A stretch of 64,000 bases of DNA from Diplolepis rosae (GCA_030998225.1 JAPYXD010000704.1:14508001-14572000); one strand, 5' to 3'; counted from the first letter of the stretch, positions 1-12,660 are shown. Notes: generated from the sequence alone by a model not told the origin. Numbers and translations: made by a program.

Positions 1-435
1 GAGAGGGAGGAGGACGTCGCGAAATTCGCCGAGGCGACGAACAAGGACAGAGAGTTTGCGAGAGCTGAGTCCGCGCGATGTAGAGAAGGAAGGAACCGCG
101 GGGTATCCGCACTCGATGAGAAACAAAGAGCAAGTGAGCCGTGATTCTGAGCGAGCAAGCGAGCGAGCAATGTTGAAAGCGTTTGCTCGCGCGAGGGCTG
201 GGGCGAGATACCGGCATCAGGGGGGAAAAAAGGGAGAACCCAGTCACCAAAAGTGGGGGCGAGACCGGCGGGAGGGTGAGCAATGGCGTAGTCAAGGGGC
301 AGAAGCCCCACGGAGACTTACTTGCCTCCCCCTCATTCAACAATACTCCGTTTCCTTACTTCCCAGAGGGCGGCCGGATGTGATTGATTATCAATTTATT
401 CTTCGTTACGCGAGTTTCAAACCGGTCGCTACGTA
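1..435. other. GC- and GA-rich island, function unknown
   Basis: The first 435 bases are much richer in G, C and CpG than the AT-rich DNA that follows, with repeated GAGAG, GAGCGAGC and GCGCGAG words. A 126-residue plus-strand frame (56-436) is open but rich in Arg, Glu and Ser and matches no family I know. A GTAAGT donor-like site lies on the minus strand near 317-322. It could be an untranslated exon, the edge of a promoter or a GAGA-binding element. Confidence 0.35.
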
Positions 436-593
436 ATTCTTAATGACGGTCGGCTATTAAATTTTACTAAAGCTACATCAAGTTGATTTTAACGAAAAAA
501 TAAGATTCTCTCATAAAGCTCTTTTTTTAGCAGGATTGGATGGGTAGAATCCATCAGGTAAACTATAGGGTTTTCTACACGGGGTAAACTACC
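436..593. other. AT-rich spacer
   Basis: No coding or repeat signal was recognised apart from a GGTAAACTA word occurring twice. Confidence 0.5.
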
Positions 594-921
594 TTGAGAC
601 CATGGATCAATCAGTACAGCTGACTGAATGAATGAAGTCAGTTTCGCACAATATTTTTCAACAGCAATGAATTTTTTTAGCTGAAACTTTAGGACATAAT
701 AACGGATGAGCGTAGACTTAAATAAGTTCTAAACAATAAAAAGAAATCTTGTCTTACCGATACTACAAATGCTTTAATTTTTAAAAACTGATTAATGTCT
801 ACAGCCATCTGCTAATATGTCCTAAAGCTGCAGCTAAACAAAGTGATTATTGTAAAAAAAATCTTGGAGGAAACTGATTTTGTTAATTTAGTCTGCTGTA
901 CTGGTTGATTCATGGCCTTAA
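594..921. mobile_element. TTAA-type palindromic MITE, ~330 bp
   Basis: The ends are inverted repeats of each other: ACCATGGATCAATCAGTACA at the left and the complement of TGTACTGGTTGATTCATGG at the right. The arms are about 50 bases and imperfect. The right flank is TTAA and the left is the decayed TTGA. It has no coding capacity. The end sequence GGCCATGGATCAA is shared with the elements at 1645, 8067, 27948 and 41383, so these form one family. Confidence 0.7.
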
Positions 922-1345
922 GGCCATGGAACGCCCAAAGATTTCTACCTTACCGGCATTGCCGTTTCCAAAAACCTGTTTTACCCTTCATCCCGCCCCT
1001 GGGCAGTAGTGAACCCCTCCTCCCACCTTCCCCATTCGAACCTTAAATTTTTTCAATAAATTTTTACTGCGCAAAGTATAAATGTATAAATACTGAATGA
1101 ATTACTGAGTTAAGTGAGAAAAACTATTAAGAGAGAAGTCGAAATTGCATTAAAAATTCATAATTGATTCATCTATTGTTCTAAAAATAGAATGACATTT
1201 TTTCAATAAAATTTTAGCTTCCCAAGAAATCAAAAAAATTGTTCTCTTAAAAATTCCCCACCCTAGGCAGTTGCGCAAAGTGTCCATACTTAAAGGCGGC
1301 CCTGGCCATTCCTGTAACGCCATTCCCATGCAAAATAAAATACCG
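918..1345. mobile_element. Interrupted remnant of a second palindromic MITE
   Basis: It begins at the same TTAA that ends the previous element. GATTTCTACCTTACCGGCAT and, near 1310-1345, CCATTCCCATGC plus ACCGAGTTGAAAA match the inner parts of the intact element at 8067-8430. Between them, about 976-1300 is foreign DNA with CCCGCCCC and GGCGGCCCTGG stretches, probably part of another inserted transposon. The right end is lost. Confidence 0.4.
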
Positions 1346-2179
1346 AGTTGAAAACTTGTGAAATTTTATAATTTTAGGGTTCTACATGTTTGTATCCAAA
1401 ATACATAAAATTTTGTTTTTAAAATTGGGAAATAATACAGAAGAGAAAAACAGACGTAGATAGATTAATTTTGGGTTAAAAAAAAATAAAATTTAGAAAA
1501 ATATATTGAAAAAGCTGGTTTCATTGTCAATGTTAAAAATGGTTTATTTACGTCCGTTTATATCTTCTGTAAAATTTTCTGAATTTTAAAAGGGGGAATT
1601 TTATTCTTTAAAAAATACAATTATTCATTGTAATACAGACCGGCTTAAGGTCATAGATCGACAAGACCACGTGACGTATATAATTGCGAATACAGTCCGT
1701 AAGGTTATTAAAAATGAATAACTAGAATATTTTTAGCAAAATATATCGGAAAATTTGTTTTCAGTATAAAAACCAAAAGTACGATGTTAGTCCCAGGAGT
1801 ACCCGACCTGACGTATAGATAACGGTTATTGTTTAAAAAAAATTACTATGGTGGAAAGTACCAACCTTATAAAGCTTAAGTTAGAAGTTTGAAGATTGGT
1901 CACGCGTTTGTTCACAATGGAACAACAACAACATTGTCACTATGTTTCAGTCAAGTGTTTGGCGATTTTTCACAGCAATTGGGAATTGGGATCGGACACG
2001 GAGGCGTGGCTTTCCAAAGTCACGTTGGTCACATGATCCAATATGGCCGAAACTAAGTGTCGAGATGTATTGTTTACATATGTGGTTCTGTTTATTTTTA
2101 CATTTAACAATGATTTTAACGATTCAAGAAATTTGCCAATAGGCCGAAATCAATCCAGGAGACGCAGGAACACTAAACA

Positions 2180-2476
2180 ATGGACTGAAAGGTGAAAATC
2201 GGCACCAAAGAAGGCAAAGACAGTTCCATCTGCTGGCAAGGTTTTATGCAAACTTATTACAGCGTTTGAGTGATGAAATCAATAAAAAACGGTCGTATTT
2301 GGCGAAGAAGAAAGTGTTGTTTCATCAAGACAATGCACCAGTTCACACATCCGTTATCGCGATGACCAAAATCAATGAGTTAAAGTTCAAATTGCTTCCT
2401 CACGCATCCTATTCGTCAGATTTAGCCCGCTCAAATTATTTCCTCTTTTCAAACTTGAAAAAATGGCTCGGTGTCC
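2180..2476 (+). pseudogene. mariner (Tc1/mariner) transposase fragment, inactive
   Basis: Reading the plus strand gives KKAKTVPSAGK, then after a frame change and deletion INKKRSYLAKKKVLFHQDNA, VHTSVIAMTKINELKFKLLP and FLFSNLKKWLG. These are the C-terminal half of a mariner D,D34D transposase that cuts and pastes at TA. The aspartate in HQDNAP is present, but the third catalytic aspartate, 35 positions later in the usual SDYFLF motif, is Asn (SNYFLF). The N-terminal helix-turn-helix region is not recognisable, and the reading frame ends in an inserted MITE immediately after KKWLG. The copy is dead. Confidence 0.85.
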
Positions 2477-2705
2477 TTAAGGCTATGAATCAATCAGGCC
2501 ACGTGACGTCGGTAATTGCAAAGAGTATGTAAGGTTATTCAAAAATTATAACTAAAATAGATTTTTACTACCGGACAGACTTTCTTGGCTCTACTTTTCA
2601 CGCCTATCTGGTACCGAAAATCCACTCGTTATTTTTTTTTAACCACCTTACATACTGTAATTGCAATTACCGACGTCACGTGGTCCAGTTGATCTATGGC
2701 CTTAA
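2477..2705. mobile_element. Nested palindromic MITE inside the mariner
   Basis: It is flanked by TTAA on both sides (2477-2480 and 2702-2705). The arms share CCACGTGACGTCGGTAATTG and its complement and AAGGTTATT/AACCACCTT. The middle holds TACTTTTCACGCCTATCTGG. It interrupts the transposase frame, so it is younger than the mariner insertion. Confidence 0.75.
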
Positions 2706-3998
2706 AAGCCAAGTTAGCGAAGGTCAATCAACACCACTGAGTTCAAGGAATCCAGTAAACCTTGGGGCTGGAACCATCAGAATGCCTTCCGAAGATGCTT
2801 GATCACGGGATATGGATATTGACGTGGTCTCGGATGTCCACATCCACTCTGAATCCTCGAACTCCTACGGCTCAAAATACTCAGTTTATAAACAATTAAT
2901 TTAATCATACGATACAAATTTATTTTAGAAACACCAATCAATTACTTAATAGAAATTCAGCTAGTAATTTATCTACAGAATAATTTGAAGGAATACTGAT
3001 TCAAATTCTGTACTAGAGAACCAAAGTCTGGGCTCCATTTAAATCAGAATTTTAACCATTTTGGTACAAACATGCAAATGCAGATCTGGTAGATCACGCG
3101 AGACGTTTTCATGAATAACTTTCTTTAATGTCAATAAAATTACAAACAAAAATTGATACTTTTGTCGCATATATCCCCTTTCGAATGCAAACAAAAAGAT
3201 GAATAAATCTAATAGTTTCTGAGAAACAAATTCCTTAGATTTAGCTTCTTCTTTTGACTTTTACCCAGATGTCAAAATGAATATGCACAGGAAAATTTGA
3301 TGGTTTCGCATTTAGCTTAGCCTGTAATTCAGCTACAGAGTATTCCAGTTACGCCACTGGGAGGGAAGACAGTCTGCGGTGCTTGAGAGTGAGATCGACG
3401 GATATGGCTGAGAAGTTGCAGACGAGGATAGCACGAAAACGAGTAAAAGGGAGTTGGAGGAACGTGCCAGTGACGTATCTATCATCACTGAATGTGGAGT
3501 GTCTGCATTCACATCAATGAGCACATTGTGATATTGACATTATCGCGAGTCAACATCCATCACTAATATATCTTTTTTCCTTTCAAGCATACAGTGAACA
3601 ATATCTTTTTAATTATAAATTTAAGAAAAACCAATGACTTTTATAATCTAATTTGTATTTATCCTTTGGTATCAGAAATAAATTTTTCAATCTAGAAGGA
3701 ATTCTGTTGTAGACGTAAAAATGAAAGAATTCAAATAATATAAAAGAGTTGATAGACTTGAAAACTGTTAAATTTCAAATAAAACAAACTGATGGGTGGT
3801 TTCTAGATTGACAAATTTCTAGATTTACAGATGAATTTGAATTTTTAGTTTTTTCAAATAATAATGGAGCTCCGTTAATAAAACAAGAGTTTGAAATAAA
3901 GGAAAGTATGACTTGATAAAGCTTAATGCTACACGGAGTTTATGAACTCGATGAAAAAAGAGTGGCAAAACACGAAATTGAGGATTTTTCTGCTTGGA
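2706..3998. other. AT-rich DNA with two short GC-richer patches
   Basis: 2740-2880 and 3340-3530 are richer in GC than their surroundings and carry short open frames on the minus strand, none resembling a known protein. No repeat or RNA gene was recognised in the rest. Confidence 0.4.
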
Positions 3999-4330
3999 AG
4001 TGCTTACACAACCAGCCTTATTTTTAGCAATAAGACCGAATGAAGAGATGTCTGTTTTCGTGAGGGCCCACACAGACATTTATACGAGACTGGAGCCGGG
4101 CCAAGTGAAGAGTGAGGGGCGAGGTAGAACGAAAATCGACGAAGAGAGACAAGGAGGGACAACCAGAGAGCTTGTCGAGCCGAAAGGTATGCAGGCGACA
4201 GAGAGGATCAATCTATCGGAACTTGTGAGCGATGGACGAGGATAATCTCGAAGAAGGGACGTCGTTGTTTGGCCGTCTGCACGGACTTTCGTTATCAGTG
4301 CGATAATACCACGCTTGTGCCTTGTGATGA
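3999..4330. other. GA-rich, GC-richer island
   Basis: An 83-residue plus frame (3994-4245), rich in Glu, Arg and Gly, coincides with a run of GAGAG-type words and CpG. No family is recognised. CCGAAAGGTATG near 4183 is a weak donor-like site. It is more likely regulatory or an untranslated exon than a gene. Confidence 0.3.
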
Positions 4331-5180
4331 CAGTTTCATACTTCTGAAAGTATAAAGTATAATAAGCAACACTTATGTAGCTTAGTAATTTTCAGAAAAA
4401 TATGTTTTCTTTTATATTTTTCAGATAAATAAATTATCCCAGATGTGTTTGAGAGTTGCTCCAAAATCCAGACGATATTTTCAGCTCACGATATTTTCAG
4501 ATCAGTAATTTTTATCACCATAATTTAGGATCAGCAGAAATATCTGTAAGCAAAAGATAAAAGGATTGGTGAAAAGAGAAAGATAATTTTATTTGGTTTC
4601 CGCATTTTTTTCTATAATAATGATTGTGTCTTGCTGGAAATTTGGAATATGATAAGAGATATGCTGAAGTAGGTTCCAACGCATTTTTTTGAGCCATATA
4701 GTCAATCAAAAAAGTCACTCACTGCCACATCAATTGAGTTGAGGATATTATGTTTTTGAAGCATTCAATCCAAAAAGTCATGAAAACTTTTGTTGCATGT
4801 TTTATCATATTTTGAAATTATAACATAAAACATTTATTCTTTCAGGAATTAACTCAAGGAAACCAAACTCGGTAAATTTGTTGTTGATAGTCACGTGATA
4901 CTGGAAATAGTTTTTATTGTCTGTTATTTGCATCATCCCTGAAAAAATATTAAGATTTATTTGAAAATAAAAAAATTCAATGAATTTCTAACAATTTGGT
5001 CTGGTTGAAATTTTCAAAGTCGCTTAATGAAAAGGAGTCAATAAAATTGAATTTTGATTCTATGAAACTGGTTCAAAAAATGAAAAATCAAAATTGAATT
5101 AGAATTGAAAAGTAGACCTCTTAAAAAACATTTTCAACTTGGTTTAATGAATTTAACATAATGAAAATTGGAGTTAAATA
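4331..5180. other. AT-rich DNA, nothing recognised
   Basis: Only short chance open frames occur here. No repeat structure was noticed. Confidence 0.5.
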
Positions 5181-5185
5181 AAATA

Positions 5186-5300
5186 TTTTTGGTGTACTTA
5201 GTTGGCTTTAGGGTCCAGAAAAAATGTAAACTCAAGGTTTCATATTTTCAAACGTTTCGACTCAGGTTGGAGTCCTCATCAGTGAGAATTTATTTCTATA
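5186..5300 (-). ncRNA. Hammerhead-ribozyme-like motif in a repeat fragment
   Basis: On the minus strand, 5284-5254 reads CTGATGA, one extra G, stem GACTC, loop CAACCT, stem GAGTC, then GAAAC and GTT. This matches the hammerhead catalytic core (CUGAUGA, stem II, GAAA) except for the extra G. TCTCA before the core can partly pair with TGAAA after GTT as a weak stem I. The flank GGCTTTAGGGTCC at 5203 is also present beside the motif copies at 39.8 and 50.8 kb, so this is a fragment of the same repeat. Confidence 0.5.
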
Positions 5301-6744
5301 AAAAATACAAAGGAGGAATCTTAAAAATTGCTCGTGTGACGGATAAACATTGTAGTAAAAACGTGATATAAAATAATTGCAGATGTAAAAATATAAAATT
5401 GGACTAAATAACTAAATTTGCGATACAGTAAAAAACAACTTATCAGATTTAAATAATATTAATAAAAAATGCCGCAAATTCAATTTTATATAATTCATGA
5501 GCAAACTAATTCGATTGATTTTCCAAAACTCCCAACATAATCTTGAAAATCTCAGTTGATTCGCAAACCAATCCAAATTCCAGTTTATTTCCAAATTGTC
5601 TCGAATTTTCCGGTTAGTAAACTTCCGACTAGACACTGGAGACTACCTGGACTAAATCTGAGCGAGATTAGATCAGAATACAAATGAGAGACTAGATCAG
5701 ATCTATAGATTAGTCGTTCGATTAGTCCAGAACTAGAAATTTTCTATAAATCGACAATTTCAAAGGTTCAAGTCGAAAATTTAAGACCTAAATTGATGAG
5801 ACTTGAATGAGGAGCAACCCGGACTCGAATTTGACATGAACACAACAATATAAGCGAAAGGAAATCAGAGACGAGATTTAAAAGAGGAAGAAGGAATCAA
5901 AAACGAGATAAAGTACTGTCGATACTAGAAGTGATAGTGAAAGAAAGAACCACAGTCTAAATTTGGGAACATGAAGAAAAGAGAGGGTTGATGATGGGGA
6001 TTAAGGGGATGAAGGGCTGGAAAACAAAGAGAAGGAAATGACGAGAAAGATAGAACGAAGAAAAGTATGGGATAAAGAGAGCAGACTGCTCAGGCTGCAG
6101 AGCTTGCGCGAACAAAGGGAATCTGCGGCTCCAGTCGTCTCTATACACGCCAGTGCACATTCATGCACATTTAATGTACATGCATGTTCATTCGAGTTCA
6201 TACACGTACATGTAGTATATGTAACACACTGCTGCGCTGCATAAACCGCGATGTACAGTCAAGGGTGAAAGCGTTCAATTTTTCTCCCACCATTATTTCA
6301 TATTCTCCAAATGTATCCTTGCAGTTCATTTAGAATTCACAATAAAAAGTTTACAAACCTTCCAAAACCTTTTTTACTTAACCATAAACTATTTTCAAAT
6401 ATTCAAGAAAAGTTTGCCAATTGGTATAACTATGATGTATAACTATTTTGTGCATTTTGTTAACAACTTGAAATTATTCTGTCTCTAGTCAAAAAATGAC
6501 GATGAAAAAAAATTCAAGTTAAGTTATAAATAGAATAAATTTCGTTTTTTGACGTTAAATGTCGTTTTTTTGATAAAATGCAGATGCAAAGTGTTACCAT
6601 TAAATACCACATTTTATAAACTAAACTGAGTCAACTTTAAACTAGAGATATGTAAATGAAAGAAAGTAACTCTTTAAAATGCTTAGATAATATTAATCAA
6701 ACTAGTATTTATTTTCAAAAAAAATGTATGTTTATGTAATTTAT
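5301..6744. other. AT-rich DNA with a GA-rich stretch at 5850-6240
   Basis: 5640-5740 repeats words such as GACTAGATCAGA and TTAGATCAG, a short low-complexity stretch. 5850-6130 is purine-rich on the plus strand with many GAGA words, followed by a CATGCA/ATGTACAT-rich patch (6160-6220). Small open frames on both strands overlap it and none is convincing. Confidence 0.4.
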
Positions 6745-6751
6745 GTTAAAA

Positions 6752-6875
6752 AAAAATAACGAGTGGATTTTCGGTACCAGATAGGCGTGAAAAGTAGAGC
6801 CAAGAAAAATCTATTTTAGTTATAATTTTTGAATAACCTTACATACTCTAATTGCAATTACCGACGCCACGTGGT
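6752..6875 (-). mobile_element. Truncated copy of the 2477 MITE
   Basis: It is the reverse complement of about 2500-2635: ACGAGTGGATTTTCGGTACC, AGATAGGCGTGAAAAGTAGA and AATTGCAATTACCGACG all recur. One arm and the TTAA end are missing. Confidence 0.75.
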
Positions 6876-8066
6876 ATTTGTATTGAATAACACAAATACT
6901 CATCTTTTAATAAAAATTATATAATTTTATTGATATTTTTTCTAATGACGATTAAAAACGAATCAAATTGGAGCTTATCTTATTACAAAAATATGAATAT
7001 TAGTTTTAACCAAATATTTAATTTCCTTTATTTCTTAAATATTTATTTTATTATTATACCTAATTACATTTAAACTCCATCTTTAAATTTCTGAAACTTC
7101 AATTTTTTCAAACTATAATTTTCTTTCTTTATAACATATTCTGGTTTGAATTCCTGAATCGTGAGAGAAATGCTCATAGTGCAAGTCCTCAAAAGTTAAG
7201 GATTTCAGAGTGAATTTATTTTGAAAAATGTATGATATTTGATAGGAAAGATATATATTTTTATTTTGTAAAATAAACGACTTTTCAGGGCAAAAAATTA
7301 ATTTAATCTATTTTTGGGACAGGTTGCATCACTTTTCTATAAAATAGTTTCTCATGTGCTTTATACCAGAACGTTGTAGGTTTTAATAAACAGTATTCCA
7401 TATCCAAGATTCCAATTAGGGTATTCATAATTTTTCTAAAACAAAGTTTTTCTGTGTACTCAGATTGTTAGTGGCCACTGCTGTAAACTCATTGTTTATA
7501 TTCGCTATCAGCGAAAAGTTCATTTCTCTCAGGGACGATTTCTACAATAAAGATAAAAAAAATTCCATCAGATGAGACACGAATATTCACTCCTGATTGC
7601 TGATCTCTAGCTGCATTTAGATGGAAAATTTCATCTAGAAATGAAAATGGCTGTTATTAGAGAGAAAAAGCTGTCTTGGGCTGAAGTTTCAGACTAGTCT
7701 GACAAATTTTGACATGCAGTTTCATTTCTTGATTAAAAAGGAAAAAAAATACATAAAGCTCCTAGTGGAGATATGCAAAAAACTTTCATTACGTGAAGCT
7801 TTAATTTTTTCGTTCCCTTTTCCAATTTGGAACTATTTTTTTATTGTTGCCACAAATTTTTTATTTTAAATTTCAAATATACTATTTTTTGAGTAAGTCT
7901 TTTAGATTTAATTTAAAAGCCTTTTATCTTTCTAATCAGAAATTTAGATAAATTAAATTTGAAAATTCAAAAGAAATAAAAATTCTAGAATTTTTATTCT
8001 TTGTAGTTCCCAATTATTGTTAAACTGTTTCTTTTTTATCACTTTCAGAACTTCTTGTTCCTTTTT
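6876..8066. other. AT-rich DNA, nothing recognised
   Basis: No gene, RNA or clear repeat structure was seen. Confidence 0.5.
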
Positions 8067-8430
8067 TTAAGGTCATGGCTCAACCGAACCACATGACCAG
8101 ATTTCTACCTTGCCGTCATTTTTTATCTGTATATTCATTTCTATGAAAAATGAGATATCCAGTTAAAAATTTCCGAGATTAAAGAAAAGGCACTAAGGAA
8201 GATCTGTCAACTCATAGATTATTATAATTACAAATAAAAATATTTCAGAGCAACAAAATTTCTTCTTATTATAAAAATCTAAGAGTTGACACAGACCTTC
8301 CTTAGTGCCTTTTCTTTAATTTTGTATATTTTAACTCGATATTTCATTCTGCATGGACATGGGTTTACAAATCAAAAATGCCGGTAAGGTAAAAATCTGG
8401 TCACGTGGCTCGGTTTGCTCTTGGCCTTAA
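8067..8430. mobile_element. TTAA-flanked palindromic MITE, 364 bp
   Basis: TTAA stands at both ends (8067-8070, 8427-8430). The arms pair over most of the element: GACCAGATTTCTACCTTGCC with its right-hand partner, and AAGGCACTAAGGAAG near 8188 with CTTCCTTAGTGCC near 8297. It has no coding capacity. TTAA duplication is typical of piggyBac-mobilised elements, so it may have been moved by such a transposase (inference). This is the most intact member of its family here. Confidence 0.85.
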
Positions 8431-8839
8431 ACTTGAAACATATTTGAATTGAAAACCTCCATTTTTCAAAAGTTTCAGATTAATTTTTTAAGTCTGAATA
8501 TTTGTAATCCATAATTCTTGGTATATTACGAATTCAGAGCTTTAGAGTCTTGTTATTTTTTTAAATCCACATTTCACTTTTCTAGTGCAAAAAAATTAAA
8601 ATTACCAAATTTTACAATTTTTTCTAAAACTTCCCAACTTTATAATCCTTGATAATCCAATGAATTCTTAAAAAAGAATATGCAATAAAAAATTTAAGTT
8701 ATATCCTTATTCTCATTCACAGCTCAATTATTGGGTGATTTCGCTCATTGATTGTTGAATAAAAAAAGGTGACCAGGAACATCCTCACAATTTCTTTTCT
8801 TTTCCGTATTTTGCTTTCTCGCTAATTTTTGCTACGACT
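8431..8839. other. AT-rich DNA, nothing recognised
   Basis: No feature is supported. Confidence 0.5.
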
Positions 8840-9165
8840 TTATTACTCGTTTGTGCAAGGCAGAGTAAAGAGGCCTCCTTTTACGGCTAAGATGTGAATC
8901 CAGTCGTGCTGCGGAAGAAAAGGGAGTAGCAAAACTGGCGACCGGCTTTTCGACATGTGTTCACTCACGAACCGAGATTTCTCGTACATATGAAAGAAAC
9001 TGTGTGTGTCGTTGCCGTATGCCCGTGTCAAGGACAGCAAGGAATGAGTCGAAGGACTGTGTCAGTCGTCGGAACCAATTTTTTTCCGGAAAGACTCGAG
9101 ACCTTAGAGGTCGTGCTTGAAAAAGAAAATTGCGAAATAAATGACAAAGGAAAAGAGAGATAATT
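8840..9165. other. GC-richer unique island
   Basis: Open frames of 65-68 residues lie on both strands with no recognisable motif. The base composition stands out from the AT-rich flanks and suggests an untranslated exon or conserved regulatory DNA. Confidence 0.3.
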
Positions 9166-9399
9166 TTAATCTTAAATACACTTTGCAGAAGATCTTCATA
9201 ATATTATATATAATCAATTATTTTTCTTTACTTCAATGATAAACTAGTCAATTCAAATTCAAAACAGGAATCATTAAAACTCAAATTTCGAAAATTAAAT
9301 TTTGGAAGCTATTAAATTAAAATAAATTTGCTGAATTCTATTGATAATATACTATATAGGATTTAAAAAATTTAAAGTCTATAGTCCTTAGATTTTAGA

Positions 9400-9725
9400 G
9401 AAGGCTTTTGTTTTGATCGTAGACGATATGCTTGAAAATGGTTCTCAGACACGTTATACTTAAAAACCCAGCCCACGTGGAATTTCGTTCGCAGCTTGGT
9501 AGTAGAGGAACGGTAGAGGCAAAGTATTCTATCGCTGATCCCTGGAAGGAATCCTCGGAGGAAGATACGAGTGTGGAACACAACCACCATCATAAGGAGC
9601 GCCAATCACGGCTTGAGTAGCATTGCGTGCCAGCATGTCGCGCCCGGCGGAGCGAAAGAAAAAAATGACAAAATGACGAAACTCAAACGATCCTCAAGCC
9701 GGCTCGCATATTTTCGCACATGCGA
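9400..9725. other. GC-richer unique island
   Basis: Overlapping open frames lie on both strands (for example 9571-9900 plus, 109 residues, Lys/Ser/Tyr-rich and without a family). It contains CpG-bearing words (GTCGCGCCCGGCGGAGCG) unusual for the region. No function can be assigned. Confidence 0.3.
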
Positions 9726-9900
9726 ATATCAGGGTGGGCGAGACACAAATATTCAATCGACATTCAAATACAGCTCAGTACTTTATGGTCTACACTGTCT
9801 AAAGAATCTGCAAAAAAACTCCACAAAATATTATTACAATTGTGCATATTCAAAAAGTATAATTTATGTGACATGCTCAAGTAAATTTAGTGAATTTTAG

Positions 9901-12660
9901 TAATATTTGCATTTAAACGTATATTAAGATCGGAATAATTTTTTATTTTAATTTATAGTTGTAGATTTTATATTGGAAACATATTTACTCAATGGAAGAG
10001 AACAAAAGTCTATAAGTCTCAAATAGAAAATGCTTTTTGAATGCAACAGTCAATGTTGACTTCCCATAATTTGAAACATAAATATTTTAGTTTCATTTAT
10101 TTTTCAAATATTGAAGAAGCTAGAAATTGTAATTAATTCAGATCTTTATGAAATTATTGCAATATTCAAGCCTTTCATGTCAGATTTATTATTTTTGACG
10201 ACAAAATTATTAATGCTCTTTTTGTGGTATAAATTTTAAAAATATGTTATTAATGTATATATTTACTAAGAAAAATATCTAACACTATATGAAAAAAACT
10301 AATAAGAAAATTGCTTCAGAAATGTATTGTAAGTACAAAACTATCATTTCAAGCATTTCTCATTGTTTTCCAAACTTGCAGGCAATCATTAAAAATTAAG
10401 AAATGTCTGTAAACGCTGTAAAAAAAATATTTTGCCTACATGCGTTTTAAAGGATAACCTATAAATTGGAAATAACAAATTAAATAATGGAAAACTTCTA
10501 AAAGGTGACAGATTATCGAGAATTGGCAAATTTTTGAATTTTCATACAACTGAATATGACTAACCTCCTGATTGATAAATAAGTTCAATGGACATAATTT
10601 TCGAGTACGCGATGTGCATTCATATCAAACAAGACTAATACAAAATTCTTTGTCATCGAATAAATCCTTTGTGCGAATAACACATAGTAAGAGTCAAGTA
10701 TATAGTATGACAATTATTGCTTTGGCTTAAAAAATCGTCATCGATGAATCTGAATTTCCAAGTCGAGAAAAACCGCATGATGCTTTTTGCAAATAAAGAC
10801 GAACGTAAACCTGAGTTTGAATGTTTGAAAATTTGAACCAAGCCAATGTTGTTCAACTTTCATCGACATCGTTGCGCCATCTATTGAAGTTGAGGGATAT
10901 TTGTCGTTCAAATGCTGTGTCGGTAACACAGATTTCTGGAGAAGGTAACTAGTGTTTTTAGCACGTTATATCAAATGCAATTTAAATTTAAATAAATAGA
11001 AAACGCATAATACGCTGCGGATAAATTTTATTTAAATTGCTAAACATTTAGGCTCTAACAAATTCCAATATCAGAATTTATAAACTTGAGGTAATCTGAG
11101 GTAATACTGATTATTGGATTACTAATCAGGCAAGCTCCACAAGCCTCAATTGATCGTTAGCCAAAGCTATTCATTTCTCTTTTCTGTAACTGTTTTTTCA
11201 AGAATTGATGCTATTTTAAATTTACTACACAATTGAACATTTTTTATTTCGTTTCTTTAAGAATAAGGAAATATACAGTTTTAGTAATTTAATATTATGT
11301 ATTTGTTAATACAAATACATAATACTTTCTAATTTCAATATAAAATTGAGGGTTTATGTTTAATTTTAATTACTACTTTATTTGTAGATATATGTCTACT
11401 TGTGTTTTATTTACTCTACTGTATTCTCAATTTTTATTTCAAAATCAATAAAGAAGATAAAGAATTAGCGCGTTTTTACCATCAATCGGCATTTTTAACA
11501 GGCGTTGGAGAAGAATCTTAAATGTTGAAAAATATTTTGAGTTACATTACTCGAACTTAAAATACCGAGAACTAAACAACACTATTATACAACAAACATT
11601 GTTGTTCAAGGATTATCGTTGATTTTTTTAATTTATATGGTGTTGAATCTATTGTGTATTTCTTATATTTAGATTTACTTTAATTGAAAAGATAAAAAAA
11701 ATATATTGTGAATCATCATGAGATAAAATTGTTTAATAAGAATAAACTATGATAATTATAAGAATGATATATAATATACAATAAAAATTCAAATTTACTT
11801 GAGTCTCAAAGCTGAAGTATTTCTTGTACTATATAAAAAAATCAATATTATGAAAGGATGATTTTTTCATACTTTAAAAAATACTTGATTATGAATGAGG
11901 AAGTAAAATTATGCTGAAAAAAATTGAAAATTCGATGGTGGTATTATTTCAGTGAGCTACGATTTCCCCAATTACTCCATATAAATAAATACGTTTTTAA
12001 CTGCAACTAATAATGATGAATGAATTTTAATTCTTCAAATTCTTAAACGAGAAATAATTCAATTAAAATTGCTTAAGGGCTAAATTTTTAATATAATTTT
12101 CCACACTTATTTAAGATTTTTAAAATTTAAAAAGATTTTTAGGGAATTTTAAGTAAGTGTAGAAGATTTCAAGATATTTTAAAATATTACAAAAGTTGGA
12201 AAGAAGAGAAAATTATTTCGATGGATTGAAGAACACTTGCAGATTTCTCTTAGAAATTTCTAATGATTTAGTAAATTTCCAAGAGTATTCAACTTCATGA
12301 TTACGAACTTTTTCAATTCTTTCATACTTTTTTGGTCGATATTCTCTTATTATTATCTAGTTCTTACTCTGAAAGACGAAAAAAATTGGAACTCTGATAA
12401 AGTTGTTAAAATAATGATTATTTCGCATGTTTAAATAACGTATCTTATTGTTGATGACGTGGTGTCATTTATGGCAGAATCATATTCAAGAAGTTTGTTT
12501 CAAACAAGTTTCTTGCAAAATTGGAGATGAATCGTAGTTAATAAAACTTTACTAGAGACAATAATTAATTAATTACTGATTCTCGATCTATACGATTTTC
12601 TCTTGAAAAAAAGTACAATTATTAATGATATTCAAATATTTTTGATGTTCTTAGTTGACT
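9901..12660. other. AT-rich, probably intronic or intergenic
   Basis: 2.8 kb with no recognised gene. A short GC-richer patch at 10720-10930 carries two minus-strand frames without homology. The rest is A+T-rich with only short chance frames. Confidence 0.5.

Larger units (their letters stand above)
1645..2705. mobile_element. Mosaic: mariner remnant bracketed by MITE arms
   Basis: The outer ends are TTAA-flanked inverted arms containing CCACGTGACGT and ending AAGGTCATAGATC (left) or GATCTATGGCCTT (right). Inside is a decayed mariner transposase. A third copy of the arm starts at 2477, in the same direction as the left one, so 2477-2705 is a complete MITE of about 230 bp sitting in the transposase. 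Whether the left arm at 1645 is a separate half-MITE or the true end of a larger element cannot be decided here. Confidence 0.6.

Noticed and set aside
1942..2142. N-terminal mariner transposase from the 66-residue plus frame
   Set aside because: I see no helix-turn-helix or mariner N-terminal motif in it; only the part from about 2180 matches.
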